DNA from: Fratercula arctica
Lineage: Eukaryota > Chordata > Aves > Charadriiformes > Alcidae
NCBI GenBank assembly: GCA_947846985.1
Contig: CANTUZ010000001.1
Location: forward strand, 3,224,001-3,288,000
Length of the DNA stretch: 64,000 nt
Reading direction: 5' to 3'
Shown: positions 59,716 through 64,000 of the stretch, piece by piece
How positions within the stretch are numbered: position 1 is the stretch's first letter
How the letters are laid out: every line of letters begins with the position of its first letter
Position numbers and translations under genes: made by a program
Notes under the pieces: model-generated
What the model saw: only the letters and a program-made list of their open reading frames with translations
Told to the model about the DNA's origin: nothing
Databases searched by the model: none

Positions 59716-59925
59716 TGAGCAGATGTCTCATAGACAAGGCATGACAAATTCAGATTATAAAGCATGGACGTGTGGAAGTAAGTGTGGTTAGTGCTGGGAA
59801 AAGACACGAAAGGAAGTGGAAGATCTCTCTTGTGTCTTTGGAAACAGACTCCGTGTTTCTTTACTCAGGATGAGCTGCCGTCAAACACAAATTATTGGGC
59901 TTAATATACAGGTAAAACTGGGTAA
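59716..59925 (+). repeat. Duplicated segment, copy 2 (210 bp), likely donor
   Basis: Same orientation as copy 1, offset 505 bp. Unlike copy 1 its borders show no flanking direct repeat, so it is the better candidate for the original sequence. The segment contains no open frame of note. Confidence 0.85.
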
Positions 59926-61281
59926 CAACATTAAACAGCCTGCAATGTACAGGTCAGATGAGCTAACAGTCCCTCCTGGAGTTACACTATGATCTAAAAC
60001 TGTTTATTAATCTAAAACTGGTCTGTCTGCAGGTTTTTTGGCGTGTTTCTGGTTTTGGAGATTAGTCCAAAGTGTGTGGATTTGATTAGGATTGCTGAAA
60101 GGGTCCAGAACCAGAGATAGAGGCTGTTTTTTTTTTTTCTTAAAAGCATGCAGCACACAACAGAAAAACCCTTTCCTTTTGCTCCAAAATATAGCATATC
60201 CCACACCCTCAAAATATTTTTTTTTTTTTTTTTTTTTTTCAAATCTACAAAGCACAGTACTCAATCTGGGAAATGATTTTAGCTGTTTTCAGAATTTTTT
60301 TAAGTGTGAATTTAGTGCTGTTCTGCAGTGCTTCTGAAGCCCAGGATGAGCAAGCAGAGAGACATCCTGAAATTCCATCTTGCATTTAAAGAGGATACAG
60401 ACCTTCATTTCTGGGGAAAGGAGCCTTAAATGAGAAGCAAGGAGAGATTTAAAAGTTTTTCTGTCAATGTAAGTATCTTCTGGAGGTGTCATCAATGCAA
60501 CTAGTTGTGGGAATCACTCATCACTCAAACAGAAGTGGAGATGTCCGAGCAGTCAAAATGGCAGAGGTACAAAATCACAGTCTGCAGTCAGTTAAAGCTC
60601 TGTAGAAACCAGAAGACAAAGGAAAAACAAGATGTGTCTTGTCCCAGAAACACCTCCTGAATTTTGTGTTGATTTCATTACTTCCTAGGGTGGACTCATG
60701 ATTTTTTGGATGGCTGTGCTGGATAGTACTGGCAGGTGATGACACCGGCGCCTTGAAACACAGGAAGAATGAGAAGTGGAAAGAAAATGCATGCTGTCCT
60801 TGGATACAAAACACTGTCTTTTGTCTCAGGTCTTAGAAAGCTCTAAGTTGTTGGTCCTTGATGTACAGGAATGCTATATCAGTTATTTGTGGATGTTAAG
60901 AAAAATATATTAGCTGTAAAGATGGTGTGGACTAGGAGTGGAGAAGGGAGAGACATCTTTGCAAATGTTTAGCAATGTAAAGGCCCCTAGCGCTTCGGAG
61001 TTCAGTGCACTGCTTCCCATCACTTCAGAGCCACAGAGGACACAACAGCGCTGGTCTGTATGTGAAAAACAGAGGCAAAGGGTTTCAAACTGAATTTTGA
61101 CTGATTTGGTTAAGGGCAGGGGGCAGGCAATGAGGGACCTGCTTCTAAGACAGGTTGTTCAACACCTTCTGAAAACAAGGTCCCCAGAAAGTCTTCTGAT
61201 GTAGATACACAAAGTCATCTTGACGTTTTGGAAATCTGAGACTTGCAGGGTAAAACTCGGTCCCTCTAGCTGTTGGCATGA
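59926..61281. other. Unique non-coding DNA
   Basis: No exon or RNA gene recognised. Holds a T run at 60,217-60,239 and a shorter T12 run near 60,127. Frames are under about 85 codons. Confidence 0.5.
60217..60239. repeat. T23 homopolymer
   Basis: Twenty-three T preceded by AAAATA. No pseudogene features on the complementary strand. Confidence 0.9.
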
Positions 61282-61557
61282 TCATAGAATTGTAGAATCG
61301 TTATGGTTGGAAGAAACCTTTAAGATCATCAAGTCCAACTACCTGAAAGGATTTTGTAATGAAGTGGAGGTCGGTCTCTTTTCCCAAGAAATGGCCTCAA
61401 GTTGTGCCAGGGGATGTTTAGATTGGATATCAGGAAAAATTTCTTCACTGAAATGGTTGCCAAGCATTGGAACAGGATGCCCAGGGAAGTGGTGGAGTGG
61501 ACATCCATGGAAGGATTTAAAAGACGTGTAGATGTCGTGCTGAGGGACATGGTTTAG
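61282..61557 (-). mobile_element. CR1 LINE with inverted upstream part (twin-priming type)
   Basis: At 61,282-61,341 is a reversed CR1 3' end (TCATAGAATTGTAGAATCGT, GGTTGGAAGAAACCTTTAAG, ATCATCAAGTCCAACT). About 20 bases of unassigned sequence follow. Then 61,361-61,557 reads as CR1 in the opposite direction (GGTCGGTCTCTTTTCCCAAG, ATGGCCTCAAGTTGTGCCAG, AATTTCTTCACTGAAATGGT, GAGGGACATGGTTTAG). This upstream part stops about 30 bases before where the 3' piece begins in the consensus I remember. An internal deletion of about 20-30 bases follows TTTTCCCAAG. The subfamily differs from the majority copies (GGGAAGTGGTGGAGT block). The 103-codon frame 61,220-61,531 is not a gene. Confidence 0.75.
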
Positions 61558-63342
61558 ATATTGCTTTAATGAAGATTTGGAGCACGCCAACTGTAGATGG
61601 ATTGAGGAAGACTTAACAACTCCTGTTATGTCCCCCAACATCCAGCCAGCTGACCCCATTCTTTGAAATAAAGAAAAGCTTTTTCACCCATCAGGGTAGC
61701 AACAACAAAACAAGGCAACAAAAGAGAATAGCTCCATCCACCATTTGGCTGAGTCAATAGTTTCAGACACTTCCAAAGCTGCTTTGATATGGCCTTTTCC
61801 ACCCTGAGTGCCACCAGGGTGTTTTCCATTCAGGGAAGCTCCAGCCTCTACCATTTCAAAGAGATACTTTCAGATCTCACCTGAAAGAGCTTTGCAGATA
61901 TTTTTTGAGTTAAAGTTTCACAAAATACCCAGGGCATCTGAGGCACCCACCACTGGTCATTAAAACTGCTGAGCACCCCTAACCTCGAGAGAAAGCAGGA
62001 GGAGAACGCGGTGCTCAGTACTTTGGAAAAGCTGACTTTTAAAGTCATTTGCCTGTGTTGGGGCTATAAATACAACCCCCCTTCTCCTGAGGCCCTGCAA
62101 GGCAGTCCTTTCCCCTCCTTGAAAAGGGTTGTAGGTGCTGAACAGTTTTGGCTGAAGCCTGGGGTCAGTTAGCTTGGTCGGTAGAGAGCTGGCTCCCGAC
62201 CAGAAAACACAAAGTGGATGTAAATGGTAATTTCTGTAGCCAAGGCAATTTTCAGATGGGGAGAGGAAAAAGAAGTGAATAACAGAGTGAAGTATAGTGT
62301 TGGCTGAGACAGAGAAAAAAGTCAGATAAATTACACTTAAAAAGTGACTTTCCTGTGGTAGTGATTCCTTATGATCTTTTTGAGCCACCCCCATCACGCC
62401 GGAAGATTTTTAGGGGGTTTCTTAGCACACAGCACTTTCTGTTTCTCTTTCTTCTTAAAATGCCAGCCATTATTCCAATGAAACCTCTTAATTAATTAAC
62501 ATTCAGCTCTGTGACGTGAAAGTCGATCAGGGGCTGAGGATCAGGCCCACCACTTTGCGGCAGTCCCAGCGGTTTCGGTTTTGTGCTTTCCCTGCCCAAG
62601 ATCTTGCATTTTGACATATTGCTTCAATACAGCACATTTTATGACACCTTTGCTGGAGGGCCAAAGGCCACATTCCTTCTATCTATACTGCATGCAATTT
62701 TCATTCTCTTGTCTTCAATGCATTATAGAAATTTTTCTTTCTCTCTTTTTCTTTCTTCCCCCCCCAGGATATTGTGGGTTATTACCTCAATCCTTTTTCA
62801 GCTGAGGAAGGTTTGAGGTAATGACCTGAAACTTCCTGGAAAAGATCCCAAAAAGCCCCAAATGGAAACCACATGCAACATATTAGGGACCCTCAGTGCA
62901 TAAAGAAACATTAGTTCAAGTAACGAGAATGTACATTGATCAGCTACTTATGTACCAGCTGGTAAAAGGCATGTATGATCAGCAATGCACGAGAACCGAG
63001 TGAGGGAATTAGTTGATCTACGAAGTTATAGCAAGAAAGGTGTAAAATATATTTTCTCTTTTAGGAACTAGTTTCCTTAATCACCATCCTTGCAGCTGGG
63101 TCAGGGATCTGAGTCTTTGTGGTAGCAAAAAACTGGAAGAGATCCACAGAACCTGCATGACGCCAAATGCTGTCGGGTTATGAACCCACGGAGCCCCACC
63201 GACGCTCGCTTGATGCTGTAGTATCAATGAGGAAATGCCTGAGAACTTTTTATTGTTACCGCAGGGAGAAAAGAGTTTTCTTTTTCTCTATGCCCAGTTA
63301 AAATAATTTCCTTTTTCATCAGCGACAAGAAAAAGCGTTGTC

Positions 63343-63374
<32 letters not shown>

Positions 63375-64000
63375 CAATCCTATAGTTCTACTGGGACAAG
63401 CGAGAGGGGATCATGATAAAATAGCCATTTTGGCCCGCCTCCAGGAAGGTATTTCAGCTCTTGATTTCCACTGAAGTCCAATGCACTCATGGAAGTGAAG
63501 GCGAGTTAATACTAAGTGGCTCTGGGCCTTTGGTGTTGCAGAGCCATCGCGTCATCTGATGTAAATCTCACTGTGCTCTACCATGGGAACACGACTTGTG
63601 CTTTTTTGGAGTATTGTTTTATTTAACCCAGATGATGCAATACAGCCCAGAGCCCAGTGGTATCCATTCTTCTTCCAAACAAAGGACAACCTCCTGCCAC
63701 AGAAAGATGCAAAGTATCAAGAGACCTGCAAGAGTAAGACCAACTTGGGTGCTGCAATCCAGTATCACCTGTCACACCTGTGGAGGAATGTGAGCTGTGA
63801 CAACTGCCATCTCCCAAACACGCTAATCTGGAGACCTCCAACACCCCCAAACACAACAGAAGAAGGAGCCACCAGCAAAACAGTCCCTCTGTGAACACAG
63901 CGAGAGGATGCTTATGGTGGGGGAAAGGACCCTCACATATAGCTTCCCTTCCCTTCTTTCCCTTCCAATGAAGCCACACTAGATAGCATAAGTTAATGAG
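61558..64000. other. Unique non-coding DNA to the window end
   Basis: No exon confirmed. It includes a tRNA-5'-half-like stretch at 62,170-62,203, a pyrimidine tract near 62,730-62,767 and the C30 run. The 103-codon plus frame 63,583-63,894 begins with a hydrophobic stretch resembling a signal peptide and has some Asn-X-Ser/Thr sites, but no domain is recognised and a frame of this size is expected by chance. Confidence 0.45.
63344..63373. repeat. C30 homopolymer
   Basis: Thirty consecutive C, so G30 on the minus strand. Long enough to fold alone into a G-quadruplex on the minus strand or an i-motif on the plus strand. True length is uncertain, because such runs are prone to sequencing and assembly error. 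Confidence 0.85.

Noticed and set aside
1..64000. Search for bacterial-type systems, CRISPR arrays, operons or phage genes
   Set aside because: Base composition, avian CR1 repeats and lack of long frames exclude a prokaryotic source. No spaced identical repeats typical of CRISPR exist.

Overview
The window is vertebrate nuclear DNA, almost certainly from a bird. The diagnostic evidence is a set of about nineteen CR1 retrotransposon fragments on both strands. Most are 5'-truncated copies of the avian type that end in short ATTCTATG-like repeats, which read TCATAGAATCATAGAATGG in minus-strand copies. There is also one complete-looking, roughly 1.1 kb LTR of ERV-L type. Nothing bacterial, plasmid-like or phage-like is present. 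I could not identify a protein-coding exon, a functional RNA gene or a CRISPR array. Most open frames are under 110 codons, a few reach 160-200, and the long ones are either inside repeats or about what chance would give in 64 kb. The window is best read as intergenic DNA or a very long intron.

Layout: 1-14 kb is mostly unique DNA. It carries a weathered CR1 ORF2 piece at 3.9-4.1 kb, a CpG-dense patch at 4.6-5.0 kb, two stem-loops (10.24 and 12.09 kb) and a MIR-like SINE at 11.4 kb. From 14 to 30 kb there are scattered CR1 fragments, one of them old (20.3-20.6 kb), and several long A/T tracts. A solo LTR sits at 30,041-31,136, flanked by a perfect 5-bp target duplication. From 31 to 54 kb is the CR1-rich part, including an ancient minus-strand CR1 at 38.7-39.2 kb and an inverted CR1 pair at 34.3/36.9 kb. 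From 54 to 64 kb is mainly unique DNA.

The most noteworthy structures are in the last 5 kb. A 208-bp segment at 59,211-59,418 is about 97% identical to one at 59,716-59,925, and the first copy is bounded exactly by an 18-bp direct repeat with one mismatch, as if copied into a staggered break. A minus-strand CR1 at 61,282-61,557 has its upstream part inverted in the arrangement expected from twin priming. A run of 30 C lies at 63,344-63,373.

There are no genes whose joint action can be described. The functional potential visible here is limited to regulatory or structural DNA: CpG-dense patches, the LTR promoter and polyadenylation signals, inverted repeats and tracts able to form unusual structures. 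Repeat family names and consensus comparisons are from memory, without a database search.
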